Positions 10,146 through 18,326 of a DNA stretch of 64,000 bases are shown here, in pieces. The DNA is from Conexibacter arvalis (GTDB taxonomy: Bacteria > Actinomycetota > Thermoleophilia > Solirubrobacterales > Solirubrobacteraceae), in NCBI RefSeq assembly GCF_014199525.1, contig NZ_JACHNU010000001.1:1773848-1837847 (forward strand), in the 5' to 3' direction. The position numbers were made by a program, and so were the translations under genes. Position 1 is the stretch's first letter, and every line of letters starts with the position of its first letter. The notes under the pieces are model-generated. The model was not told the origin of the DNA. It ran no database searches and worked only from the letters and a program-made list of their open reading frames with translations.

Positions 10146-11864
10146 TCAGCCGGTCGTGCCGCGGAGCGCGACGAAGCTGATGCGGGCGTTGCCGCCGTAG
10201 CCGCCGTTCGGAGCGGAGACGAACCGCACCGGGATCGAGGAGGCGGTGCGGCGCAGCTTCGTCAGGCCGCGTCGGCCGAGGTTGATGCGGTAGCGCGAGC
10301 TGTTGCCCGAGCGGACCGTGCGGGCGCCGCCGCGCGCGATCACCTGGCCGCTCGTCGCCGTCATTCTCGGGATGACGCAGTCGGTCGGGCCGAAGCAGGC
10401 GACCTTGACGGTGACGGCGCCGGTGCGCGAGACGAGCGCGGTCGTGGAGAGGATCACGAGCCGCGCCGGGCCGCCGACCATCGCGGTCGTCGCCGTGACC
10501 GACTCGCCGCCGATCGTCGCGGTGACGGCGCACTGGATCGACTGGCCGGCGTCGGCGCGCACGAGCGTGTAGGCCTCTCTCGTCTGGCCGGCGATCGCTC
10601 TGCCGTTGCGCAGCCAGACGTAGGCGAAGGTCGGCGTGCCGACCCAGGTGCCGGTCTCGCAGGTCAGTCTCTCGCCGATCGCGGAGGTGCCTCTGATCGT
10701 CGGCGCGGTCGCGTTGATCGGACCGGTGCCGAGCGGGACCGTGATCGCCGGCGATCTCGCGATCGTCGTGCCGGCGGAGTTGGTCGCTGTCACCTGGCAG
10801 GCGATCTGCTTGCCGGCGTCCTCGGCGACGAGCGTGTGGGTCGCGTTGCCCGCGCCGGCGATCGGCGCGCCGTCGCGCAGCCACGCGACGGCGAGCGACG
10901 GCGAGCCGCTCCACGTGCCGAGCTCGCAGGTGAGCGCTCTGCCGACCTGCGCGACGCCGGAGAGCGTCGGCTGCGTGATCGCCGCGGGCACGTCGAGCGG
11001 CTCGTAGCTGATGACCGCGACGCCGTCGCCATGCTGCGCGGCGGTCGAGATCGAGCTGTTCGTCGCGCTGGCCGTCACGAAGCTCTGGCCGCCCGCGCCG
11101 CCGCCGCCTCCGGCCCCGATGGCGGGCGGACCGTCGTCGGAGCCGCCGGCGCCGCCACCGCCGCCGCCGACGACGCCGCCGCCACCGCCGCCGCCGTTGC
11201 CGCCGGCGCTCGCGACGGTGAGCGTCGCGCCGGCGCCGCCGGTCGCGGTCGTCGCCGTCTCGCCGGGCTCGCCGGCGATGTCACCGGCACCGGCCGCCCC
11301 GCCCGCGCCGTCCGGCTGCCCGCCGCCGCCGGCGGTGAGGACCCCCGACGCCGTGCCGGCCGCGCCGGCCGCGCCGCCGGCCCCGCCGTCGCCGCCCGCG
11401 CCAGCCGACGGCCCGCCTGCACCGTTGGCGCCGCCCCCGCCGCCGCCGGCCGCGACGAGCAGGTTCGCGCCGCTGCTGCTGAGGATCGTCGTGGCGCCGC
11501 CGCCCGCGCCGGCCGCCGGCCCGATGCCGCCGGTGCCGGCGTCGCCGCCGCCGTTGAAGCCGGGCGCGAGCAGCGTCGGCTGACCGCCGACGATGATCGT
11601 CAGCCTCTCGCCCGGCGTGACCGCGAGCGTCGCGCGGACCGCCGCGCCGACGCCTCCGGCGCCGCCCGTGGCCGCCGCCCCGCCGGCGCCGCCCTGGAGC
11701 GTGAAGGTCGCCTCCGTGACGCCTTCCGGGACCGTCCAGTGCTGGGGGCCGCCGGAGAGGGTGAAGGGAACCTGGACGGGCGCGGCGACCGCCGGCGCGG
11801 CTGCCAGCGCGCTGCCGGCTGCGATCGCCGCGAGCGCGGCGACGGAACTGCGGATACGAGGCAT
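10146..11864 (-). CDS. Exported glycine-rich protein with two Ig-like domains
   Basis: 572 residues. The signal peptide covers about 1-28 (cleavage near PAVAA). A short beta segment follows (FTLSGGPQHWTVPEGVTEATF), then a long Gly/Ala-rich region (about 60-275) with many GGAGG and GGGGG runs. Next are two bacterial Ig-like repeats (about 295-375 and 390-465), each with a CE.GTW start and a W-LRDG/LRNG..IAG core plus DAG(K/Q)xIxCxVTA, and a C-terminal beta region with a Cys pair (ACFGPTDC). It looks like a surface or matrix protein. GGGAG precedes the ATG. Arginine is often AGA. No enzyme motif is visible. Confidence 0.72.
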   Translation of the reverse strand: MPRIRSSVAALAAIAAGSALAAAPAVAAPVQVPFTLSGGPQHWTVPEGVTEATFTLQGGAGGAAATGGAGGVGAAVRATLAVTPGERLTIIVGGQPTLLAPGFNGGGDAGTGGIGPAAGAGGGATTILSSSGANLLVAAGGGGGGANGAGGPSAGAGGDGGAGGAAGAAGTASGVLTAGGGGQPDGAGGAAGAGDIAGEPGETATTATGGAGATLTVASAGGNGGGGGGGVVGGGGGGAGGSDDGPPAIGAGGGGGAGGQSFVTASATNSSISTAAQHGDGVAVISYEPLDVPAAITQPTLSGVAQVGRALTCELGTWSGSPSLAVAWLRDGAPIAGAGNATHTLVAEDAGKQIACQVTATNSAGTTIARSPAITVPLGTGPINATAPTIRGTSAIGERLTCETGTWVGTPTFAYVWLRNGRAIAGQTREAYTLVRADAGQSIQCAVTATIGGESVTATTAMVGGPARLVILSTTALVSRTGAVTVKVACFGPTDCVIPRMTATSGQVIARGGARTVRSGNSSRYRINLGRRGLTKLRRTASSIPVRFVSAPNGGYGGNARISFVALRGTTG

Positions 11865-12068
11865 GACTCTCCCGCTGCAGAAGTACGTGTCCCGTTCGCC
11901 TTCTACGGCAGGCGGCGAGTTCCTACCGACTCTTCGGCGGGCGGTCCGCCGCCGATCCCCCGCGTTCCGGCGCGACGGGAGCCGCCCGGCCCGCGCTGCC
12001 GCTCGCCCTTCGTGACACGCGCGCGCGAGGGCGGGTTCGGTCGAGCGTTCCGGCGCGACAGGTTATGC

Positions 12069-12098
12069 TTGACGGAACGGCTGTAGCAGCGGTAAAGT
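12069..12098 (+). promoter_or_regulatory. Promoter of the first XRE-cupin regulator
   Basis: TTGACG (12069-12074), an 18-base spacer and TAAAGT (12093-12098), about 30 bases before the GTG start at 12128. The same -10 and spacer length recur at 14458-14487, before the first transporter operon. Confidence 0.5.
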
Positions 12099-12127
12099 TC
12101 CTGAAGTCAACATCAAAGTGCTCAACT

Positions 12128-12724
12128 GTGGCGAAAAGAACTCAAGGAACGGCGCCTGCGGGCGCTGACGGCAGGACCGGCCCGAACGTCGGCGAGCGGC
12201 TGCGGTCGACGCGGCTGCGGCGGCGGATGACGTTGAAGGTCGTCGCCGACGGGGCGGGGCTGAGCGAGAGCTTCCTGAGCCAACTGGAGCGCGGGAGAGT
12301 GAATCCCAGCATCGGCTCGCTGCAGAGAATCGCCGAGGTGCTCGGGACGACGCTGGCCGATCTCTTCGACCCCTCCGAGGGGGCCGAGGTGCGGGTCGTG
12401 CGCAGGGACGAGCGCCCGAGCCTCGTCTACGGCATCCTTGGCAAGAAGTACCTGCTGACGCCGGCGCCGCTGGAGCACCTGGAGGTCTTCATCGGCAGGT
12501 TCGAGAAGGGCGGGTCGACCGGCGAGGACTCCTACGTCCACGGCGACTCCGACGAGCTCTTCATCGTCATGGAGGGGCAGTTCGAATTGCGCGTGGGGGA
12601 CGAGACGTTCGTCCTCTCGGAGGGTGACTGCGTGAATTACCGCAGCTCGATGCCCCATCGCGCGGTCTACCTCGGCGACACCGTCGGCGAGGTGATGTGG
12701 GTGATCAGCCCGCCGAGCATGTGA
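12128..12724 (+). CDS. XRE-family regulator with cupin sensor domain
   Basis: 198 residues from GTG 12128; an ATG at 12065 would lie inside the promoter. An XRE helix-turn-helix (about 22-78) shows LSESFLSQLERGRVNPSIGSL, and a C-terminal cupin (about 115-190) shows HGDSDELFIVMEGQFELRVG and VNYRSSMPHRA. Such proteins sense small metabolites and often control amino-acid, amine or hydantoin catabolism. It is closely related to the regulator at 24822: both share YGILGxKYLLTPxPLEHLEV and VMWVISPPS. The most likely target is the dehydrogenase and transporter/hydantoinase genes that follow; the ligand is unknown. Confidence 0.85.
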   Translation: MAKRTQGTAPAGADGRTGPNVGERLRSTRLRRRMTLKVVADGAGLSESFLSQLERGRVNPSIGSLQRIAEVLGTTLADLFDPSEGAEVRVVRRDERPSLVYGILGKKYLLTPAPLEHLEVFIGRFEKGGSTGEDSYVHGDSDELFIVMEGQFELRVGDETFVLSEGDCVNYRSSMPHRAVYLGDTVGEVMWVISPPSM

Positions 12725-12855
12725 TCCGGCGGTAGCACATCGCCATCGCGCGCGTCTGCGGACGCGCCCCGTCGTACCGCGGCGCCGTCCTCGGGCGCGC
12801 GTCGGCGCGCGCTCGTTCAGGCGCTCAATTCAACAGACGAGACAAAGGACATGCG

Positions 12856-14325
12856 ATGTCTGAACGTCCCCTGCCCGCCGCCGAGGTCCTTGGGGCGGTC
12901 CCGCGCCGGCTGCACGTCGGCGGGCTCTGGCGCGATGCCGAGGGCTGCCGCACCTTCGCGGTCACCGATCCCGCGACCGGGTCGGCGCTGGTCGAGGTCG
13001 CCGACGCCGCCCCGGGCGACGCGCGCGCGGCGCTCGACGCGGCCCGCGCGGCGCAGCGCGCCTGGGGCGGCAGCGCGCCGGCCGAGCGCGCCGCGCTCCT
13101 GCGCGCCGCCGACGCGGCGCTGCGCGCCGAGCGGCTGCGCTTCGCGACGCTGATCGTGCTGGAGACCGGCAAGCCGTGGAGCGAGGCGCTGGGCGAGGTC
13201 GACTACGCCGCCGACTACCTGCGCTGGTACGCCGAGGAGGCCGTCCGCCTCCCCGGGCGCTACGGGCAGGCGCCGACCGGCTCCGGGCGGATGATCGTCA
13301 CGCGCGCCCCGGTCGGTCCGTGCCTGCTGATCGCGCCGTGGAACTTCCCGCTCGCGATGGTCGCGCGCAAGGTCGCGCCGGCGCTCGCGGCCGGCTGCAC
13401 GGTCGTCGTCAAGCCGGCCGAGCAGGCGCCGCTCGCCGCGCTGGCGCTCGTCGGCCTGCTCGCTGGCCTCGACCTGCCTGCCGGCGTCGTCAACATCGTC
13501 ACGACGACCGCGCCGGCGCAGGTGGTCGAGCCGCTGCTGCGCGAGCCGGCGCTGCGCAAGGTCTCGTTCACCGGCTCCACCGCCGTCGGCCGCCGCCTGC
13601 TCGCGGTCGCGGCCGACGGCGTGCTGCGGACCTCGATGGAGCTGGGCGGCAACGCGCCGTTCGTCGTCTTCGCCGACGCCGACCTCGACCACGCCGTCGA
13701 GCAGGCGCTCTACGCCAAGCTGCGCAACGGCGGCGAGGCGTGCACCGCCGCCAACCGGATGCTCGTCGAGCGCCCGGTCGCGCGCGAGTTCGCCGAGCGC
13801 CTCGCGGCCCGGATGGCGCAGCGGCGGGTCGGGCCGGGCAGCGACCTCGCCTGCGACCTCGGCCCGCTGATCGACGAGCGGGCGGTCGCGAAGGTCGACG
13901 GGCTGGTCGCCGACGCGGTCGCGAGCGGCGCGGAGGTGCTGACCGGCGGCGGGCGCATCGACGGGCCGGGGCACTTCTACGCGCCGACGGTGCTGGCCGA
14001 CGTCCCGCGCGCGGCGCGGATCGTCCACGAGGAGATCTTCGGCCCGGTCGCGGCGATCGTCGCCTTCGACGACGAGCAGGAGGCGGTCGAGCTCGCGAAC
14101 GCGAGCGAGTACGGCCTCGTCGCCTACGTCTTCACGCGCGACCTCGGGCGCGCGCTGCGCGTCGGCGAGGCGGTCGAGGCGGGCATGGTCGGGCTCAACA
14201 AGGCGGCGATCGCCAGCGCGGCCGCGCCATTCGGCGGCGTGAAGGCGTCGGGCCTCGGGCGCGAGGGCGGCCCGGAGGGGATCGAGGAGTACCTCGAGAC
14301 GCGCTATCTCGCCTTCGACGTCTGA
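12856..14325 (+). CDS. NAD(P)-dependent aldehyde dehydrogenase, succinate-semialdehyde type
   Basis: 489 residues, full-length aldehyde dehydrogenase of the GabD/SSDH class. It oxidises an aldehyde, probably a short semialdehyde, to the acid. Seen in order: APWNFPLAM (oxyanion Asn), VVKPAEQAP (cofactor Lys), VSFTGSTAVGRRLL, MELGGNAPFVVF (general-base Glu), NGGEACTAANRM (catalytic Cys in an unusual GGEAC setting; GabD has GQTC), EEIFGPVAAI, and the C-terminal FGGVKASGLGREGGPEGIEEYL. It follows the XRE-cupin gene by 131 bases with its own AAAGGA ribosome site and ends in a hairpin, so it may be a single transcription unit. Confidence 0.86.
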   Translation: MSERPLPAAEVLGAVPRRLHVGGLWRDAEGCRTFAVTDPATGSALVEVADAAPGDARAALDAARAAQRAWGGSAPAERAALLRAADAALRAERLRFATLIVLETGKPWSEALGEVDYAADYLRWYAEEAVRLPGRYGQAPTGSGRMIVTRAPVGPCLLIAPWNFPLAMVARKVAPALAAGCTVVVKPAEQAPLAALALVGLLAGLDLPAGVVNIVTTTAPAQVVEPLLREPALRKVSFTGSTAVGRRLLAVAADGVLRTSMELGGNAPFVVFADADLDHAVEQALYAKLRNGGEACTAANRMLVERPVAREFAERLAARMAQRRVGPGSDLACDLGPLIDERAVAKVDGLVADAVASGAEVLTGGGRIDGPGHFYAPTVLADVPRAARIVHEEIFGPVAAIVAFDDEQEAVELANASEYGLVAYVFTRDLGRALRVGEAVEAGMVGLNKAAIASAAAPFGGVKASGLGREGGPEGIEEYLETRYLAFDV

Positions 14326-14342
14326 GGGCGCCGGGATGCCGC

Positions 14343-14377
14343 GTACCGCGTGCCGACGGCCTGTCGGTGCGCGGTAC
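14343..14377 (+). terminator. Hairpin after the aldehyde dehydrogenase gene
   Basis: GTACCGCGTGCCGAC pairs with GTCGGTGCGCGGTAC (13 of 15 matched plus wobble) around a 5-base loop, 18 bases after the stop. No T-run follows. Confidence 0.5.
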
Positions 14378-14418
14378 CCGCAGCCCAGGTGAAGGGGCCC
14401 CCTCAGACGCACAGCACA

Positions 14419-14436
14419 GGTGAATCACTCTTCACC
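14419..14436 (+). promoter_or_regulatory. Perfect inverted repeat upstream of transporter operon 1
   Basis: GGTGAA-TCACTC-TTCACC, 22 bases before the -35. The CTCTTCACC part also occurs in the operator-like repeat at 25457-25468 before operon 2, so the same regulator may bind both. Confidence 0.45.
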
Positions 14437-14457
14437 ATTTGGGGTCCATTTGCTGTC

Positions 14458-14502
14458 TTGACACAGGATTTTCTTTCGCGCTAAAGTCTCTGTACTGAGA
14501 GC
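14458..14502 (+). promoter_or_regulatory. Promoter and operator-like repeat of transporter/hydantoinase operon 1
   Basis: TTGACA (14458-14463), an 18-base spacer and TAAAGT (14482-14487) form a strong consensus promoter about 75 bases before the binding-protein ATG. Immediately at the -10 and start point lies GTCTCT-N5-GAGAGC (14486-14502). A matching GTCTCT-N6-GAGAG sits at the same place in the operon 2 promoter. Confidence 0.6.
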
Positions 14503-14562
14503 GTGCATGTGTTCAGTGGGGTCGCGGGAGACCCCACTGCCACTGCTGGATGGGAGGAACTG

Positions 14563-15678
14563 ATGACCCGACGGGTCCCTATCGGGCTGCTCTGCGCTGC
14601 CCTGGTCGCACCGTTCGCCGCTGGCTGCGGATCCTCGGAGGACTCCGGACCGGCGCAGCCGCAGGCCGCCGCCCAGGTGCCGCAGGTCCTCAAGGAGCCG
14701 ATCCCGATCCTGCGCCCCGACCCTGATGACGTCGACGTCGTCAGAGAGGACGAGTGGACGCTGCTGAGCGAGGCGAGAGAGCGCTGGAACCTCTGCGCCA
14801 GCTTCCCGACGATGAAGGATCCGTACTGGACCGCCGCCGACTACGGCGCGGTCAGCCAGGCCAAGCGGCTCGGCATCAAGCTGACGGTGCTCGACGCCGG
14901 CGGCTACGACAACCTCAGCAAGCAGGTCTCCGACCTCGAGGACTGCGTCGCCTCCGGCGCCGACGCGGTGCTGGTCGCGGCGATCAGCGGCGACGGCCTG
15001 AGAGCGAAGATCGACCAGCTCGTCGCCGACGGCACGCCCGTGATCGAGACGATCAACCGCGTCGAGTCGCCGAACGTCACGGCCCGCGCGAACATCGACT
15101 TCCGCCGCCTCGGCCTCGCCGCGGGCGAGCACCTCAAGAGAGAGGCCGGCGACAGAAGACTGCGGGTCGCCTGGTTCCCCGGCCCGGAGGGCGCCGGCTT
15201 CGCCGTCCGCCAGGACCAGGGCTTCAAGGACGCGCTGAGAGGCACCAACGTCGAGGTCGTCGCGACGAAGTGGGGCGACACCGGCCGCGACGTGCAGCTC
15301 GGCCTGATCGAGGACACGCTGCAGGCCGATCCCGACATCGACTGGATCGTCGGCGTCGCGCCGGCCGCGGAGGCCGCCTACGGCGCCGTGAGAGAGGCCG
15401 GCCGCGTCGGCAAGACGAAGATCGCCTCGACCTACCAGACCGACGCCGTCGCGCAGGAGATCGAGGCGGGCCGAGTCGACTACAGCGGCAACGACAACGT
15501 CGTCTGGATGGCGGCGATGGCGGTCGACCTCGCGGTCCGCGCGCTCCAGGACGAGGACGTCAGAGGCGATGAGATCTGGCCGCGCCCGCAGGCGTTCGTC
15601 AGAGGCGAGAGAATCGACTTCAGAGACAGCTCCGCCTTCGCGCCGCCGAGCTTCAAGCCGCAGTTCAGCGTCGGCTGA
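14563..15678 (+). CDS. TorT-like periplasmic binding lipoprotein of a ribose-type ABC transporter
   Basis: 371 residues from ATG 14563, which has GGAGGA upstream. The signal peptide ends in a lipobox, AAGC (about residues 16-19: APFAAGCGSS), so the protein is a lipoprotein. The body is a type I periplasmic-binding fold resembling TorT: FPTMKDPYWTAADYGAVSQA, LDAGGYDNLSKQVSDLEDCV, ADAVLVAAISGDGL. It delivers a small solute to the following ATPase and permease. About 12 of its 29 arginines are AGA, far more than in the neighbouring cytoplasmic genes. Confidence 0.85.
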   Translation: MTRRVPIGLLCAALVAPFAAGCGSSEDSGPAQPQAAAQVPQVLKEPIPILRPDPDDVDVVREDEWTLLSEARERWNLCASFPTMKDPYWTAADYGAVSQAKRLGIKLTVLDAGGYDNLSKQVSDLEDCVASGADAVLVAAISGDGLRAKIDQLVADGTPVIETINRVESPNVTARANIDFRRLGLAAGEHLKREAGDRRLRVAWFPGPEGAGFAVRQDQGFKDALRGTNVEVVATKWGDTGRDVQLGLIEDTLQADPDIDWIVGVAPAAEAAYGAVREAGRVGKTKIASTYQTDAVAQEIEAGRVDYSGNDNVVWMAAMAVDLAVRALQDEDVRGDEIWPRPQAFVRGERIDFRDSSAFAPPSFKPQFSVG

Positions 15679-15691
15679 TCGGAGCGCCGGC

Positions 15692-17224
15692 ATGGGAGAT
15701 CAACGCATTGCGTCCGCGGGCGGCCAGCCGCCCGCGGAGGTCGCGCTGCGCCTCGACGGCGTCACGAAGCGGTTCCCGGGCGTGGTCGCGCTCAGGGACG
15801 TCTCGTTCGACGTCCGGCGCGGAGAGGTCCACATCCTCTTCGGGGAGAACGGCGCCGGCAAGTCGACGCTCGTCAACCTGATCGCGGGCACCTACGAGCC
15901 GAGCGAGGGGTCGATCGAGCTCGACGGCGCGCAGCTGCGCCTGACGACGCCCAACGAGGCGCGCCAGCACGGCATCAACGCCGTCTTCCAGGAGTTCAGC
16001 CTCGTCCCGACGCTGTCGGTCGCGGCGAACATCTTCCTCGGGCGCGAGCAGCTGCGCGGCCGCCAGCTCGACAACAAGGGGATGGAGCGCCAGGCGCACG
16101 ACATCCTCCAGGACCTCGGCTTCGAGGTCGACCCGCGGGCGCGCGTCGATCGCCTCTCCCGGTCCGAGCAGCAGATGGTCGAGATCGCCAAGGCGCTGCA
16201 GGGCGAGCCGAAGATCCTGATCCTCGACGAGCCGACCGCGTCGCTGACCGAGCGCGAGGCCGACGTGCTGTTCGCGCTCGTCGACCGGCTCAAGGGCGAG
16301 GGCGTCGGGATCGTCTACATCACCCACCGGATGCAGGAGATCCATCGCATCGGCGACCGGATCACCGTCCTGCGCGACGGCACCTACATCGCGACGGTGC
16401 AGGCCGCCGACGCCGACGAGGACAGCCTCGTCGGGCTGATGACCGGCCGCGAGGTCACCTCGCTCTACCCGCAGATCCGCACGAGCCCGGGCGAGGAGCT
16501 GCTCGCGCTCGACGGCGTGACGCTCGCGAGATCGCCGATCGCCGGGGTCTCGATCAACGTCCGCGCCGGAGAGGTCGTCGGCGTCGCCGGGCTCGTCGGC
16601 TCGGGCAAGGGCGACCTCGCCGAGGCCTGCTTCGGCATGCGCTCGCTGAAGGCGGGCGAGCTGCGCGTCCGCGGCCGCGCCGTCTCGAAGGCGTCGCCGA
16701 AGACGATGCTCGACCACGGCGTCTACTACCTGCCGGCCGACCGTCGCGTCGAGGGCCTCGTGCTGCCGCGCTCGCTGCGCGAGAACATCTCGCTCGCGTC
16801 GCTGACCGAGCCGATCTTCCAGCGCCGCGGCGTGATGAGCCGCACGAGGGAGAACGCCGTCGTCAGACGGGTCGTCGACCAGCTGCAGATCCGGCCGCCG
16901 ACGCTCGACCGCCCGATCCGCAACTACTCGGGCGGCAACCAGCAGAAGGCGATGTTCGCGCGCGGCATGCTGCGCGACCCGGCGGTGGTCGTGCTCAACG
17001 AGCCGACGACCGGCGTCGACGTCGGCGCCCGCGGCGACGTCTACGCGCTGATCCAGGAGATGTGCGAGCGGGGCGCCGGCGTGCTCGTGGTCTCCTCGGA
17101 CCTGCCCGAGATCCTCAACCTCTGCCATCGCGCGTACGTCGTGCACCGCGGCGTGGTCCGCGCCGAGCTGGCCGGGGACGGGCTCACCGAGGACGCGGTC
17201 CTCGCCAACTTCTTCGACGACTGA
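15692..17224 (+). CDS. Ribose-type ABC transporter ATP-binding protein (duplicated)
   Basis: 510 residues with two ABC modules, as in RbsA/MglA. Module 1 has Walker A FGENGAGKSTLVNLIAG, a degenerate signature RLSRSEQQMVEIAKAL and Walker B ILILDEPTASLT. Module 2 has a degenerate Walker A (GLVGSGKGDLAEA) but a good signature NYSGGNQQKAMFARGM and Walker B VVVLNEPTTGVDVG (Asn replaces Asp before Glu). One active and one degenerate site is usual for this class. The start at ATG 15692 lies 13 bases after the binding-protein stop. Confidence 0.92.
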   Translation: MGDQRIASAGGQPPAEVALRLDGVTKRFPGVVALRDVSFDVRRGEVHILFGENGAGKSTLVNLIAGTYEPSEGSIELDGAQLRLTTPNEARQHGINAVFQEFSLVPTLSVAANIFLGREQLRGRQLDNKGMERQAHDILQDLGFEVDPRARVDRLSRSEQQMVEIAKALQGEPKILILDEPTASLTEREADVLFALVDRLKGEGVGIVYITHRMQEIHRIGDRITVLRDGTYIATVQAADADEDSLVGLMTGREVTSLYPQIRTSPGEELLALDGVTLARSPIAGVSINVRAGEVVGVAGLVGSGKGDLAEACFGMRSLKAGELRVRGRAVSKASPKTMLDHGVYYLPADRRVEGLVLPRSLRENISLASLTEPIFQRRGVMSRTRENAVVRRVVDQLQIRPPTLDRPIRNYSGGNQQKAMFARGMLRDPAVVVLNEPTTGVDVGARGDVYALIQEMCERGAGVLVVSSDLPEILNLCHRAYVVHRGVVRAELAGDGLTEDAVLANFFDD

Positions 17225-17239
17225 GACGGGAGAGACGCT

Positions 17240-18292
17240 GTGCCTGACCACTCCAGAACCGCGGCGGCCGCCGCGGCCACGCTGGCCGATGCCGAGGCCG
17301 AGCGGGGAATGGCTCGGAGAGCCCTGCAGATGCTCGTCACGATCGGCGTGCTGCCGATCCTGCTCGTCACGATGATCGTCGTCTTCGGACTGATCGAGCC
17401 GCGCTTCCTCGCCCAGGACAACATCCTCAACATCCTGCGCCAGTCGACCTTCCTCGGGATCGTCGCGATCGGCCAGATGCTCGTGCTGATCACCGCCGGC
17501 TTCGACCTCTCGATCGGCGCGATCGTCGCGCTCACCAGCGTCGTCGCGGCGACGGTGATGTCGTCGGTGCTCGGCGACGACGGCTCCGGCTCGGCGCTGA
17601 CGGCGATCGTGCTCGGCGTCGGCGCCGGCCTGCTCGCCGGCATCGTCGCCGGCGCCGTCAACGGCTTCGGCGTCGCGGTGCTCGGGGTCTCGCCGTTCAT
17701 CGTCACGCTCGGCACCTCGTCGATCATCACCGGCGCGGCGCTGCTGGAGACCGGCGGCGCGCCGATCACCGGCCTGCCGACCGACTTCGTCAAGGTGCTC
17801 GGCACCGACAAGCTGCTCGGCGTCCCGGTCGTCGTCTACATCACCGCGGTGATCGTGCTCGTGATGTACGCGGTCCTCAACCGCTCGCGCTTCGGCCGCT
17901 ACCTCTACGCGATCGGCGGCAACGAGATCGCCTCGCGCCTGTCGGGCATCCGCGTCGGCCGCAACCTGATGGTCGTCTACATCCTCAGCGGCACCTTCGC
18001 GGCGATCGCCGGCCTGCTGCTGACCGCCCGCGTCGGCGCCGGCGAGCCGAACCTCGGCGCCTCCTTCGCGCTGCAGTCGATCACCGCGGCGGTGCTCGGC
18101 GGCGTCTCGCTGCGCGGCGGCGAGGGCAAGCTCGGCGGCGTCGTCTTCGGCGCGCTCTTCATCGCGATGCTGAGCAACGGCATGAACCTGATCCGGGTCT
18201 CCTCGTACTGGCAGTCGATCGCGCTCGGCGCCCTGCTGGTCCTCGCCGTCGTCGTCGACCGCGCCCGCCAGCGCGTGCGGCACACCGTCTGA
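17240..18292 (+). CDS. Ribose-type ABC transporter permease
   Basis: 350 residues with 8-10 hydrophobic segments of the RbsC/branched-chain permease family. Recognisable: VAIGQMLVLITAGFDLSIGAIVAL (in pieces), SPFIVTLGTSSIITGAALL, the cytoplasmic coupling region NRSRFGRYLYAIGGNEIASRLSGI, and VLGGVSLRGGEGKLGG. It starts with GTG 15 bases after the ATPase stop. With the two preceding genes it makes a complete importer with one permease, presumably acting as a homodimer. Confidence 0.92.
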   Translation: MPDHSRTAAAAAATLADAEAERGMARRALQMLVTIGVLPILLVTMIVVFGLIEPRFLAQDNILNILRQSTFLGIVAIGQMLVLITAGFDLSIGAIVALTSVVAATVMSSVLGDDGSGSALTAIVLGVGAGLLAGIVAGAVNGFGVAVLGVSPFIVTLGTSSIITGAALLETGGAPITGLPTDFVKVLGTDKLLGVPVVVYITAVIVLVMYAVLNRSRFGRYLYAIGGNEIASRLSGIRVGRNLMVVYILSGTFAAIAGLLLTARVGAGEPNLGASFALQSITAAVLGGVSLRGGEGKLGGVVFGALFIAMLSNGMNLIRVSSYWQSIALGALLVLAVVVDRARQRVRHTV

Positions 18293-18326
18293 GCGCCGGC
18301 CCGACCTCTCGTTCCAGGAGCAACAC

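Noticed and set aside
10836..12086. Plus-strand frame opposite the glycine-rich exported protein
   Set aside because: Pro/Ala/Arg runs are the complement of Gly codons; the minus-strand frame has a signal peptide and Ig-like repeats.
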